Shown: positions 45,478-55,277, counted from the stretch's first letter. The stretch: DNA of 64,000 bases from Crossiella sp. CA-258035 (GCF_030064675.1 NZ_CP116413.1:6914001-6978000), one strand, 5' to 3'. The notes: generated by a model from the letters alone, not told the origin. Numbers and translations are program-made.

Positions 45478-48218
45478 CCCGCAGGGATAGCCGCATCCTC
45501 GCCGTCGGCCAGGCCGAGCTTGCCGAGTCCGGCGGGCAGCTGGGCCCGGCCGCTGATGCCGAGCTTGCGGTAGACGCTGGTCAGGTGCGCCTCCACGGTG
45601 CGGCGGGCCAGGTAGAGCCGGGCCGCGATCTCCTCGTTGGTGGCTCCCCGCGCGGCCAGTAGCGCGACCCGCCGCTCCCCCGTGGTCAGCGGCCCGTCCT
45701 GGTCCGGCCGGGGCAGGCGGGGTCGTCCGCCGACCGCGATCAGCTCGTCGCGGATCCGGGCCAGCAGCCGGCCCGCGCCCAGCTGGCCCGCCTTGCGGTG
45801 CGCCTCGCCGAGCACCTCCCTGGCCTGTTCGTGCTCGCGCACCGAGCGCAGCAGCCTGCCCTTGACCAGCAGACCGCGCGCCAGTTCCAGGGGGAAGCGT
45901 TCGCCCAGCAGCGCCACCGACTCCTCGACCTCGGCGAGCCCGTCCGGTCCGCCGCGCACGTCACCGCTGCGGCGCAGGGCCACCGCCAGCGCCCGCGCCG
46001 CGCCCCAGCTGCGCGCCAGCCGCACCTCTTCCTCGGCCAGTGCCAGGGCTTCCTCCTCGCGGTGCAGCCGGGACAGCGCGACCGCGGCGGCCGAGCGCCA
46101 GGGCGCGGCGGCCGGGTTGAGGCAGCCGATCGCGGTCAGCCGCTGGCCGGCCGCGAGCAGGTCGGCCAGCCCGGCCTCGGGGCGTCCGGCGCCGACCTTC
46201 CACTGGCCGCGGGCGGCCAGCGCGAGGTCGGCCACCCACAGGCGGGGCAGGTCGCCGTGCTCGTCCAGGCCGCAGGCCGCGGGCGAGGGGAAGGCTTCCG
46301 GGCACTCCTCGGCGATGGCCAGTGCGGCGATCGCCGGGCCGACCCGCCACTGGTCCCAGTCCCGGCCCTGCGCCAGCCGGATCGCGGTGGCGGTCAGCTC
46401 GCGCGCCTGGTCGGGACGGCCGGCGTGCCAGGCGGTGAGTCCGCCCAGCCAGGCCGCGGTGTAGCGGGGCAGCGGGGCGTGCCAGCGGTCCGCCTCGGTA
46501 GCGCCCTTGGCGAACAGCTGGGCCGCGGTGTCCAGCTGGTCGGCCCACAGCAGCACCCCGGCCACCACCAGCCAGGTCATCGCGGACTGGTCAGCTGGCT
46601 CCAGTCCACCGGCCAGGGCCTGGTGGATGCGGGCGGTCACCTCGGCGGCCGGGCGGCACTCGAAGGCGGCGGAGAGCACCTGGTAAGCCCCGGACATGCC
46701 CTCCACCCTGGCCGCGCGCCGCCCGAGGCCGCCGGTCTCCTCGCGGCGGGCGCTGAGCACGTCGTCGCTGCTCAGTGCGATGAAGGTGAGCTCGGCGGCG
46801 GCCCGGCCGAGCAGTTCCTGCTGACCGTTGAGCGGCACCCGGTCGAGTTCGGCGCTGAGGATGTCGCGCGCCTGGGCGGCCTTGCCGGTCAGCGCCAGCG
46901 CGTGCGCCAGCTGCAGCGCCCAGCTCAGCCGGGACGCCGGCGAGGAGGACTCGGCCATCGCGGTCTCCAGGTGCCCGGCGGCCGAGGGGGTGTGCTGGTA
47001 CAGCTCGGCGGTGCCCAGTCCGGCCAGCAGCTCGGCCCGCCGGTCGCCGACCACCGGTTCGGCCAGCGCGCGGCGCAGCAGCTGGGCCGCGTCGGTGTAG
47101 CGGCCCTGGGCGAGCAGCTGGTCCGCGCTGGTGTGCAACAGCTCCAGGTGGCTGGTGTTGCCCTCGGGGTAGACGGCCAGCAGGTGCCGGGCGGCCCGCT
47201 CCCGCCCGCCGGGTTCGGCGGCGAAGACGGCGACCACCCTGGACTCGGCCTCGTGCCGGGCCGAGGGCGCCAGCGCCTGCCGGACCGCCTGCCGCAGCAG
47301 CGGCGGCCCGATCGCCACCCCGCCCGCGTCCACGCTCGCGCAGGACAGGCGGGCCAGCAGCGCGAGCACGTCGGCGGTCTCGGCGGGCGGGCGGTCCAGG
47401 ATCTTGGCCGCCACCGGCGCGGGGACGGGCGTCTCCAGCACGGAGAGCACCCGCAGCGCGCGGGCCGCCTCCGGGTGGTGCGCGCTCGCCCTGGCCAGCG
47501 CGGCGGCCGCCACCGAACGCGGCGCGCTGCCCACCGGCTCGGCGGTCAGGAACGCGGTGACCAGCGCGGGAATGCCGTGGGTGGCGGCAAGGCAGGCGGC
47601 GGCCAGGTGGTCGTGCCCGAGCACCCGGCGGCACTCGGCGGCGACCTGGTCGGCGGTCAGCGCGGGCAGCAGCACCCGGAGCAGGTCGGGGTCGTCGGTG
47701 AGCTCGGCCAGCGCCCGCTCTGCCTCCGGGGTGGCGCCCGGGTCGGCCCCAACGGCGAGCAGCAGTGGCGCGTGCTCCAGCCTGCGGGCCAGGTAACCGA
47801 GGAACCGCAAGGACTCCGGGTCGCACCAGTGCGCGTCGTCCACCGCGATGACCAGTGGACGCTGGGCAGCCTGCCGGGTGAGCAGCCAGTGCAGCCGCTG
47901 CTGGATCTCGCCGGGGGCCAGGCCGCGCAGCGCGTCGAACCAGCCGCCGTCGCGGGCGGCGAACCCGGCCAGGTCCTCCCCTGGCGGTAGCGCGTCCAGC
48001 AGCTGCCGCACCGCGCCCCAGGCGAACCCGGACTCCGCGTGCGCGCACCGCACCAGCACCGCGGTGCAGCCGTGTTCCTGACGGGCGGCGGCGGTGAGCG
48101 CCCGCAGCGCCGTGGTGCGCCCGGTGCCCGGCCCGCCGTCGAAGCGGACCAGCCGGGCGCGGCCCTCGCGCAGCTCCGCCAGCCAGCGGCCGATCCCCTC
48201 CGAGACAGCTCCGTGCAC
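45474..48218 (-). CDS. large LuxR-family (LAL) transcriptional regulator
   Basis: 914 aa; GTG start. N-terminal ATPase with Walker A GGPGTGRTT (residues 28-36) and Walker B LVIAVDDAHWCD, a long TPR-like middle, and a C-terminal LuxR HTH (LTTGERRVALLAARGATNEEIAARL, then VEAHLTSVYRKLGI). LAL regulators commonly activate antibiotic clusters after sensing a ligand. Divergent from the NRPS gene, with a 135-bp shared upstream region. Probably the pathway-specific activator. Its coupling with the Rph-like gene suggests those two are co-regulated. Confidence 0.88.
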   Translation of the reverse strand: MHGAVSEGIGRWLAELREGRARLVRFDGGPGTGRTTALRALTAAARQEHGCTAVLVRCAHAESGFAWGAVRQLLDALPPGEDLAGFAARDGGWFDALRGLAPGEIQQRLHWLLTRQAAQRPLVIAVDDAHWCDPESLRFLGYLARRLEHAPLLLAVGADPGATPEAERALAELTDDPDLLRVLLPALTADQVAAECRRVLGHDHLAAACLAATHGIPALVTAFLTAEPVGSAPRSVAAAALARASAHHPEAARALRVLSVLETPVPAPVAAKILDRPPAETADVLALLARLSCASVDAGGVAIGPPLLRQAVRQALAPSARHEAESRVVAVFAAEPGGRERAARHLLAVYPEGNTSHLELLHTSADQLLAQGRYTDAAQLLRRALAEPVVGDRRAELLAGLGTAELYQHTPSAAGHLETAMAESSSPASRLSWALQLAHALALTGKAAQARDILSAELDRVPLNGQQELLGRAAAELTFIALSSDDVLSARREETGGLGRRAARVEGMSGAYQVLSAAFECRPAAEVTARIHQALAGGLEPADQSAMTWLVVAGVLLWADQLDTAAQLFAKGATEADRWHAPLPRYTAAWLGGLTAWHAGRPDQARELTATAIRLAQGRDWDQWRVGPAIAALAIAEECPEAFPSPAACGLDEHGDLPRLWVADLALAARGQWKVGAGRPEAGLADLLAAGQRLTAIGCLNPAAAPWRSAAAVALSRLHREEEALALAEEEVRLARSWGAARALAVALRRSGDVRGGPDGLAEVEESVALLGERFPLELARGLLVKGRLLRSVREHEQAREVLGEAHRKAGQLGAGRLLARIRDELIAVGGRPRLPRPDQDGPLTTGERRVALLAARGATNEEIAARLYLARRTVEAHLTSVYRKLGISGRAQLPAGLGKLGLADGEDAAIPAG

Positions 48219-48353
48219 GGTGCTCCGCTCCCCCCGCGGTCGGTGGCGTCCAGATTATGCGGTTGCGGCTGCGGTCGGACCGTGAAGCCGGGAAGCACCC
48301 GGATCGGATTCTCTTGCCCCAGCCCGCCGAGCCGAGCAAGGAGAACGACAGCC
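48219..48353. promoter_or_regulatory. divergent promoter region, LuxR regulator / NRPS
   Basis: 135 bp between divergent start codons; it must hold promoters for both units. The strong ribosome-binding site AAGGAG of the NRPS gene lies at about 48338-48343. No clear operator seen. Confidence 0.5.
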
Positions 48354-51300
48354 GTGGACGAGGTCACGCTCACCGCACCACAACGCGACATGCTGCTCTA
48401 CCACCGGATGTTCCCGGCGGACACCTCGTTCACCATGGTGCACCTGGAGCTCATCCGGGGCCAGGTCGACCTGCCCAGGCTGCGGGACGCGCTGGAGTTC
48501 GTGCTCACCGGCAGCACCGGGCTCAACCTGGTCTTCCACCTCGACGCCGACGGCGACAAGGCCCACCGGCACCCGGGCAAGCCGGTGGTGCCGATCGTGA
48601 CCGTGCCGGAAAGCGCCGACGAACAGGCCTGGGTGGTCGAGCAGGTCCGGTTGGAGGGTGAGCGGCCGCGGCCGCCGGAAGAGTGGCCGCTCTACCACCT
48701 CGCGCTCTACCAGGGCCGCGAGCACGCCTACCTGGCCATGGTCTGCTCGCACCTGATCGGCGACGCGGTCACCATGTTCAACCTGGTCGACCTGGCGGCC
48801 AAGCTGTACAACGAGGAGCCGGTGGAGGAGTACCTGGCCAACCTCACCTACCTGCCGGTGGACCAGCTCAGCCCCAAACGCCAGGACGCCGCCGCCGAGG
48901 CCTTCGCCGAGATGCTGCGCGGCATGCCCCGCCTGGACCACGAAGGCCTTGCGGTGCAACGGCAACGCGGCGGGGCGATGCCGGGGGTGTGCCGTCAGGA
49001 GAGCCTGCCCGACAGCCTGGACCGGGTGCTGCGGGAGAGCGAGTTCGTCAAGGAGAACGGGCCCTACACCGTTTTCCTGGCCGCCTACGCGCTGACGCTG
49101 GCCAGTCTCGCCGGCCGGCCGGAGGTGGCGGTCGGGGTGCCGATGGCCACCCGCAGGGACTGGAAGCAGATGTTCGCGCTGGGCTACTTCATCAACACGC
49201 TGCCGCTGGCGCTGAACCTGACCGGGACGCCGACCTTCGCCGCGCTGTGCGCCACCATCAACACCCGGCTGCGCACCATGCTCAAGCACCGGTTCTTCGA
49301 CTTCAACGAGCGGGCCGCGGACGTGCTGGGCGGCCGGGGAGCCTGGCACCCGGACAACGCGATCACCTACTACCGCAAGGCTTTCCCGCTCGAACTGCCC
49401 GGTTGTGCGACCGAGACGCTGTTCGTGCCGAGGAGCCTGGTGCGCTACCCGCTCTCGGCCGTCCTGCGCGAGACCGACGAGAGCTTCGTGGTGAGCATCG
49501 AGTACGCCGAGCGCTTTGCCGCGGCCGATCCGCTGGCCATGATCACCGAGGTGCTGGGCGCGGCGCTGGCCGATCCGCTGGCCCCGTTGTCCGGGCTGCG
49601 GGTGCTCGGTGCTGAGGCCGAAGCGCGGATCGACCGCCTGGTCAACGACTACCGTCCAGGGCGCTCGCCCAGGTCGGTCGACCAGTGGTTCACCGACACC
49701 GCGCGGCAGCACGCCGACCGGGTCGCGCTGGCCGATCCGGCTGGCGAGTGGACCTACGCCGAACTGGACGCGGCGGTCTCCCGGGTGGCCGCGGCCCTGA
49801 CCGACGGCGGTCACGGGCCACACGTGGCGGTCGCCATGCGGCCCCGGCGCGAGCTGATCGCGGTGCTGCTGGGCGTGTTGCGCGCGGGCCGGGCCTATGT
49901 GCCGATCGACCCGGCCGCGCCGCCGGAGCGGGTCGCGCACATCCTCGGCCAGTTCGAGGGGATCTCGCTGATCGCCGAGGAGACCGCGTTACCCTCAGCG
50001 CGGGTGGCGTCCCGGCATCGGCCGGAAGACCTGTTGTCCTGCAACGCAACCACCACCTTCCGGCCGCCCGCGCCGGAGGATCTGGCCTACCTGATCTTCA
50101 CCTCCGGCTCGACCGGGGTGCCCAAGGGCGTGCGCGTTTCTCACGGCAACCTCACCGCGCTGTTCACCGCCGCGGCCGGGCACTACGACTTCGGCCAGGA
50201 CGACGTGTGGTGCCTGTTCCACTCCTACGCCTTCGACTTCTCGGTGTGGGAGATGCTCGGCGCCTTGCTGCACGGCGGAAAACTCATCATCCCGGATGAG
50301 CGGGCGCTGCGCTCCCCGGTGGACTTCGCGCAGCTGCTGGCCGACAGCGGCCTCACCGTGCTGAACCAGACGCCCTCGGCCTTCCGCAGGCTCACCGATG
50401 TGCTCGACGAGGCCACCGCGGCGCGGCTGGCGGTGCGCTGGGTGGTCTTCGGCGGCGAGGCGCTGCGGTTCGAGTCGCTGCGGCCGTGGCTGCGGCTGGT
50501 CGGCGAACGGGCCCGGCTGGTGAACATGTACGGCATCACCGAGTCCACCGTGCACACCACCTTCTTCGAGATCACCCCCGAGCTGGTGGCCGGGGAACCG
50601 CGCAGCGTGATCGGGAAACCGTTGGCGCACCTGCGGTTGCACGTGGTGGACCGCGACCTCAACCCGTGCCCGATCGGCGTGGCCGGGGAGATCCTGGTCG
50701 CCGGGGACGGGGTCGCGCAGGGCTACCACGGCAACCCGGAGCTCACCGCCGAACGCTTCCCGGCGCACACCCGCTACGGGCGGGTCTACCGCTCCGGCGA
50801 CCGCGGCTACGTCACCGAGCGGGGCGACCTGGTCTACCTGGACCGGGTGGACCGGCAGGTGCAGCTGCGCGGCTACCGGATCGAGCCCGGCGAGGTGGAG
50901 CACGCGCTGACCGCGGTGCCCGGGATCGCACAGGCCCACGTCGGCGTGCACCTGCCCGAGGGCGGCGAGCCGCTGCTGACCGCCTGGTTGGTGGCCGAGA
51001 ACGAGGCCCCCGCCGACGCCGAACTGCGCGGCGCGCTGACCGGCACACTGCCCGCCTACCTGTTGCCGCAGGCGTTCGTGCGGGTGGCGGAGCTGCCGCT
51101 GACCGTCAACGGCAAGGTGGACACCGCCGCCCTGCCCAAGCCCGGATCCGCTGGCCCGCGACCGGTGGCCGCCGAGGACGGCCCCGGCGGGTGGCGGGCG
51201 GTGGCGGCGATCTGGGCCGAGGTGATCGGCATCGAGGCGGTCGGCCCGGACGACAGCTTCTTCGAGGTCGGCGGCACGTCCATGCACCTGGTGCGGGCGC

Positions 51301-51512
51301 ACCGGCGGCTGACCGCCGAGCACGGCGCGGACCTCGACATCGTGGACCTCTTCCAGTACCCGACCCCCCGGCTGCTGGCCGCCAAGCTCGGGCAGGCCCC
51401 GGACGCGCCATCGCGCCCCGGCAGGCCCGGAGTCCGCAAGGCCAGGCCGGTCCGGCAGTTGGTCGCCCGCGCCCACCGCGGCGGGCTGAGCCGGGAGGAG
51501 ACCGCCGGATGA
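48354..51512 (+). CDS. nonribosomal peptide synthetase, C-A-T, threonine-like code
   Basis: 1052 aa; GTG after AAGGAG. The C domain (residues 1-430) has a degenerate core (CSHLIGDA instead of HHxxxDG) that keeps the second His and the Asp. The A domain has A3 FTSGSTGVPKGV (near 581), A5 NMYGITEST and A10 LTVNGKVD. The specificity residues I read from FDFSVWE, LNQTPS, VVFGGE and NMYGITESTVH give D-F-W-N-V-G-M-V-H(-K), a code known for threonine. The T domain has GGTSMHL near 972. There is no TE or E domain, so the product passes to the KS protein whose gene overlaps by four bases. The C domain probably accepts an acyl group from the discrete ACP. Confidence 0.9.
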   Translation: MDEVTLTAPQRDMLLYHRMFPADTSFTMVHLELIRGQVDLPRLRDALEFVLTGSTGLNLVFHLDADGDKAHRHPGKPVVPIVTVPESADEQAWVVEQVRLEGERPRPPEEWPLYHLALYQGREHAYLAMVCSHLIGDAVTMFNLVDLAAKLYNEEPVEEYLANLTYLPVDQLSPKRQDAAAEAFAEMLRGMPRLDHEGLAVQRQRGGAMPGVCRQESLPDSLDRVLRESEFVKENGPYTVFLAAYALTLASLAGRPEVAVGVPMATRRDWKQMFALGYFINTLPLALNLTGTPTFAALCATINTRLRTMLKHRFFDFNERAADVLGGRGAWHPDNAITYYRKAFPLELPGCATETLFVPRSLVRYPLSAVLRETDESFVVSIEYAERFAAADPLAMITEVLGAALADPLAPLSGLRVLGAEAEARIDRLVNDYRPGRSPRSVDQWFTDTARQHADRVALADPAGEWTYAELDAAVSRVAAALTDGGHGPHVAVAMRPRRELIAVLLGVLRAGRAYVPIDPAAPPERVAHILGQFEGISLIAEETALPSARVASRHRPEDLLSCNATTTFRPPAPEDLAYLIFTSGSTGVPKGVRVSHGNLTALFTAAAGHYDFGQDDVWCLFHSYAFDFSVWEMLGALLHGGKLIIPDERALRSPVDFAQLLADSGLTVLNQTPSAFRRLTDVLDEATAARLAVRWVVFGGEALRFESLRPWLRLVGERARLVNMYGITESTVHTTFFEITPELVAGEPRSVIGKPLAHLRLHVVDRDLNPCPIGVAGEILVAGDGVAQGYHGNPELTAERFPAHTRYGRVYRSGDRGYVTERGDLVYLDRVDRQVQLRGYRIEPGEVEHALTAVPGIAQAHVGVHLPEGGEPLLTAWLVAENEAPADAELRGALTGTLPAYLLPQAFVRVAELPLTVNGKVDTAALPKPGSAGPRPVAAEDGPGGWRAVAAIWAEVIGIEAVGPDDSFFEVGGTSMHLVRAHRRLTAEHGADLDIVDLFQYPTPRLLAAKLGQAPDAPSRPGRPGVRKARPVRQLVARAHRGGLSREETAG

Positions 51513-54229
51513 GCACCAGCGAACAGGACGGGATCGCGGTCATCGGCATGGCCGGGCGGTTCCCGGCGGCGGACTCGGTGGCCGAGCTGTGGGCCAACCT
51601 GCTGGCCGGTGAGCGGGCCATCCGCCGCTTCGAGGAGGCGGAGCTGGCCGCGGCCGGGGTGCCGGAGTCGTTGCGCCGCAACCCTTCCTACCGGCCCTTC
51701 GGCGCCGACCTGGCCGGGATCGACCTCTTCGACGCCGACTTCTTCGGCATCCCGGCGCACGAGGCCCGGCTGATCGACCCGCAGCACCGGATCTTCCTGG
51801 AGACCTGCTGGCGCGCCTTGGAGGACGCCGGGCACGACCCCGGCGGTTTTGGCGGGCGGATCGGGGTGTTCGGCGCGACCGGGCTGAGCACCTACCTGCT
51901 GAACGTGGTCGCGGGCCAGGCGGAGCTGCCCGAGGACGGCCTCAGCTATCCGGTGTTGCTGGGCAACGACAAGGACTACCTGTGCACCCGGGCCGCCTAC
52001 CGGCTCGGGCTGACCGGGCCCGCGGTGACGGTGCAGACCGCCTGCTCCTCCTCGCTGGTGGCCGTGCACCTGGCGGTGGAGTCGCTGCTGGCCTTCGAGT
52101 GCGACCTGGCGCTGGTCGGCGGGGTGAGCGTGGCGGTGCCGCAGCACACCGGCTACCTGCACCGGGAGGGCGGGATCTTCTCCCCCGACGGGCAGTGCCG
52201 GGTCTTCGACGCCGAGGCCGCGGGCACCGTGCGCGGCAGCGGTTGCGGGGTGGTCGTGCTGCGCCGCCTGGCCGACGCGGTCACCGGCCAGGACCGGGTG
52301 GACGCGGTGATCAGGGGCAGCGCGGTGAACAACGACGGCAGGGACAAGGCCGGGTTCACCGCGCCCAGCGCGGCCGGTCAGACCGAGGTGATCCGGGACG
52401 CGCTGGCCGTCTCCGGCGTGCCGGCCGAGCAGATCGGCTACGTGGAGGCGCACGGCACCGGCACCGCGCTGGGCGACCCGATCGAGGTGCGCGCGCTGAC
52501 CGAGGCCCTGGGCACGGATCCTGGCCGCTACCTGGGCAGTGTCAAGGCCAACCTCGGGCACCTGGACGTGGCGGCCGGGGTGACCGGGCTGATCAAGACC
52601 GTGCTGGTGCTGCGGGAGCAGCGGATCCCGGCGCAGGTCGGCTACACCGCGCCCAACGCGCACATCGCCGATCAGCTTGCCGCATACCGGATTCCCACCT
52701 CCTCGGTCCGCCCGGAGCAACCGTTGCGGGCGGCCGCGGTCAGCTCGTTCGGCCTGGGCGGCACCAACGCGCACGTCGTGCTCACCGCCGCCGCCGAACC
52801 CGACCGGCCCGCACCGCCGGGAGGCTCCTACCGCGTCCAGCTCAGCGCCCGTGACCGCACCGCGCTGGCGGTGCAGATCCGCGACCTGCACGAGCACCTG
52901 GCGCGCCACGAGGTCCGGCTGGACGACCTCGCCTTCACCCTGGCCAACGGGCGCGCACCCTTCGCCGCCCAGGCCGCCTGGCGGGTGCGCTCGGTCGCGG
53001 AGCTGCGCCAGGCGCTGGCCGATCACCTTGCCGGACAAGGCGATCCGGCCACTGCCGCTACCGGCGATCCGGACGACTTCTCGGTGGCCAGGCGGATTCC
53101 GTTGCCCGGTCACCCGTTGCGCGGCCAGCGCCACTGGATCGACGCCGCGCCCGCGCCCACCGCCGCGGCCGGTCTGGCCGAGCAGGTCCGCCAGCGCACC
53201 GCGACCTTCCTGCGCACCCCCGAGCTGGCGCCCGGCGACGACCTCTACGAGATCGGCCTGGACTCGATGGCCGCGGTGGAGCTGGTCACGCTGTTGCGGG
53301 AGGACACCGGCCTGCCGCTGACCTTCGAGTCCTTCGACGGCCTGCGCACCGTCGAGGAGGTGGTGGCGCACCTGAGCGAACTGGCCGCCGGGGCCGCGGA
53401 CACCGGGCACCGGCACCTGCTGACCGAGCTGCGCCCCGGAACCGCGCCGGGGCATGTGTTCCTGGTGCCGCCCGCCGGGGGCAGCACCACCAGCTACCTC
53501 GACCTCAGCAAGCATCTCGGCGAGGAACGCACGCTGTGGGCGCTGGGTCATCCGGTCGAGCGGGCCGCGGAGTTCGCCACCATCCGCGGGCTGGCCGCGC
53601 TCTACACCGGGCTGGTGCGCGAGGTGCAACCGCAGGGGCCGTACACCATCGTCGGCTACTCCTTCGGTGGCAGCGTGGCCTTCGAGATGGCCACCGAGCT
53701 GGAGCGCGCGGGCGAGCGGGTGGACCGGCTGATCATGCTCGACTCGCACCCGCCAGAGGCATACCTGGGCGGGGACACCGAGGACCGGGACTTCCTGGCC
53801 GCCTTCGGCGCCCTGCTCACCGAGCTGTTCCCCGGCACCGTGCTGCCGGCCACCTCGGCGAGCACCGTGGAGGAGGTGCTGGCCTGCTGCGACGACGGCA
53901 CCTGGTCGCCCGCCGTGCGGGCGGAGCTGGCCAAGTTCTTCCGGATCTGGCGGGACAACCACCGCGCGCTCAAACGCTGGTACCCCGACCACCGGCTGGC
54001 CGCCGACATCACCCAGATCCGCGCCGAGGCACGGGAGAACGCCGAGATCATGTCCACTTTGGACATGGGCACGGTGGACAAGGGCCTGTGGGCCAAGCAC
54101 ACCGAGGGCAGGCTGCACCTGCTGCCCACCCCAGGGGACCACTACTCGATGATCAGGAACCCGGACCACGCCGCTGTGCTCGGCAAGGTCCTCGACGGCG
54201 CGCTGCGGGACACCCCGGGCGCCCGGTGA
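51509..54229 (+). CDS. AT-less polyketide synthase module KS-ACP-TE
   Basis: 906 aa; the ATG overlaps the NRPS stop (ATGA). The KS has Cys179 (TACSSS), His315 (EAHGTGT) and His351 (NLGHLD), all intact. The usual post-KS linker (LSARDRTALAVQIRDLHEHL) is followed almost at once by the post-AT linker (PLPGHPLRGQRHWI, about 532-545), so an AT domain is cleanly missing. The ACP has GLDSM (Ser586). A type I TE has GYSFGG (Ser718) and GDHYSM (His878). Extender loading must come from elsewhere (FabD or another AT). It should extend the acyl-threonyl chain by two carbons and release it. Confidence 0.9.
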   Translation: MSTSEQDGIAVIGMAGRFPAADSVAELWANLLAGERAIRRFEEAELAAAGVPESLRRNPSYRPFGADLAGIDLFDADFFGIPAHEARLIDPQHRIFLETCWRALEDAGHDPGGFGGRIGVFGATGLSTYLLNVVAGQAELPEDGLSYPVLLGNDKDYLCTRAAYRLGLTGPAVTVQTACSSSLVAVHLAVESLLAFECDLALVGGVSVAVPQHTGYLHREGGIFSPDGQCRVFDAEAAGTVRGSGCGVVVLRRLADAVTGQDRVDAVIRGSAVNNDGRDKAGFTAPSAAGQTEVIRDALAVSGVPAEQIGYVEAHGTGTALGDPIEVRALTEALGTDPGRYLGSVKANLGHLDVAAGVTGLIKTVLVLREQRIPAQVGYTAPNAHIADQLAAYRIPTSSVRPEQPLRAAAVSSFGLGGTNAHVVLTAAAEPDRPAPPGGSYRVQLSARDRTALAVQIRDLHEHLARHEVRLDDLAFTLANGRAPFAAQAAWRVRSVAELRQALADHLAGQGDPATAATGDPDDFSVARRIPLPGHPLRGQRHWIDAAPAPTAAAGLAEQVRQRTATFLRTPELAPGDDLYEIGLDSMAAVELVTLLREDTGLPLTFESFDGLRTVEEVVAHLSELAAGAADTGHRHLLTELRPGTAPGHVFLVPPAGGSTTSYLDLSKHLGEERTLWALGHPVERAAEFATIRGLAALYTGLVREVQPQGPYTIVGYSFGGSVAFEMATELERAGERVDRLIMLDSHPPEAYLGGDTEDRDFLAAFGALLTELFPGTVLPATSASTVEEVLACCDDGTWSPAVRAELAKFFRIWRDNHRALKRWYPDHRLAADITQIRAEARENAEIMSTLDMGTVDKGLWAKHTEGRLHLLPTPGDHYSMIRNPDHAAVLGKVLDGALRDTPGAR

Positions 54230-54264
54230 CAAGCATTTCCCTTTACCAGCAAGGAGGACCGACG

Positions 54265-55182
54265 TTGTCCGCACGTATTGTCACCGGCCACGCGTTGCGA
54301 CGTGACCTGGTGACCCAGGCCGCCAAACGCGCCAGCGACGCCGGCGTGATTCCGGTCGTCGCGCTGATCATGGTCGACAACGAGGACCCGATGACGCCAC
54401 TGGACTTCCGGTTGCACCACAAGGTGTTCAGCGGAGCCGGTTTCGACGTCCGGCCGTTCGAGCTGCCCCGCGACACCACGCCCGGCCAGCTCCAGGAGCT
54501 CATCGGCAGGCTCAACCAGGACGACGAGGTCGACGTGGTGCAGGTGCTGATCCCGTTGCCGCCACAGCTGGACATCCGCTCGGTGCTGGCCGCCATCGAC
54601 CCGGTCAAGGAGGCCGAGGGCCTGCACCTGGAGCACGTGATCCGGCTCAACCCGCTCAGCGACCGGCCGCCGACCCGCATCCCGGTGGTGCCCACCGCGG
54701 TCGCACACGTGCTCAACGAGCTGGACTTCGACCCCTCCGGCGGCCAGGTGGTGGTGCTCACCGACCCGGACATCACCGAGACCAACCCGGTGGCCAAGAT
54801 GGTGGCCAGGGTCGCCGCCTTCGCTGCCCTGCCCCCGGACACCGCGGGCACCTCCGTCCCGGTGACCCATCCGCGCGCCGCGGAGATCACCAGCACCGCC
54901 GACCTGCTGGTGGTCTCGGTGCAGCGACCGGAGATCGTCACCGCCGACTGGGTCAAGCCGGGCGCCACGGTGATCGACTTCATCCGCACCTTCCTCGGCT
55001 GGCGCGTCAGCGAGAAGGATCCCGCGGGCCGGGTGGCGCACCTGGTCGGCGGCGTGCACCACGAGTCGGTGGCCGAGGTCGCGGCCACCATCGTGCCCGC
55101 CATCGGCGGCGCGGGCCCGGTCATGATCGGCGCGCTGGTCGACCAGATCGTCACCGCTGCCATCGACCGCAGGAACCGCTGA
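54265..55182 (+). CDS. FolD-like protein with altered active site
   Basis: 305 aa from a TTG with AGGAGG seven bases upstream. The overall FolD fold pattern is present (VVQVLIPLPPQLDIRSVLAAIDPVKE; RIPVVPTAVAHVL; ADLLVVSVQRPEIVTADWVKPGATVID). The catalytic Tyr and Lys of FolD align with Asp47 and His51, the folate-pocket D-G-F-H-P-x-N-x-G-R-L becomes EGLHLEHVIRL, and the GRSxxVGxP dinucleotide loop becomes TDPDITETNP. Normal methylene-THF dehydrogenase/cyclohydrolase activity is therefore unlikely. It may be a repurposed enzyme acting on a pathway intermediate or a one-carbon donor. Confidence 0.8.
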   Translation: MSARIVTGHALRRDLVTQAAKRASDAGVIPVVALIMVDNEDPMTPLDFRLHHKVFSGAGFDVRPFELPRDTTPGQLQELIGRLNQDDEVDVVQVLIPLPPQLDIRSVLAAIDPVKEAEGLHLEHVIRLNPLSDRPPTRIPVVPTAVAHVLNELDFDPSGGQVVVLTDPDITETNPVAKMVARVAAFAALPPDTAGTSVPVTHPRAAEITSTADLLVVSVQRPEIVTADWVKPGATVIDFIRTFLGWRVSEKDPAGRVAHLVGGVHHESVAEVAATIVPAIGGAGPVMIGALVDQIVTAAIDRRNR

Positions 55183-55277
55183 CCGCCGAGGGCGGCCGGG
55201 GCCGGCACGCGTGGGCACGTGCCGGCCCTGGCGAAGGGCTTGACCCTGACGGTGCGTCAACGTTGGAGGCTGGTCCC

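Noticed and set aside
43534-47990. 679-aa and 730-aa plus-strand frames inside the Rph-like and LuxR genes
   Set aside because: The minus strand carries intact Walker, His-domain and HTH motifs. The plus frames are Gly/Arg/Gln-rich shadows.
51056-54274. 1072-aa open frame antisense to the NRPS end and PKS gene
   Set aside because: The sense strand has complete KS, ACP and TE signatures. The antisense is low-complexity and spans two real genes.
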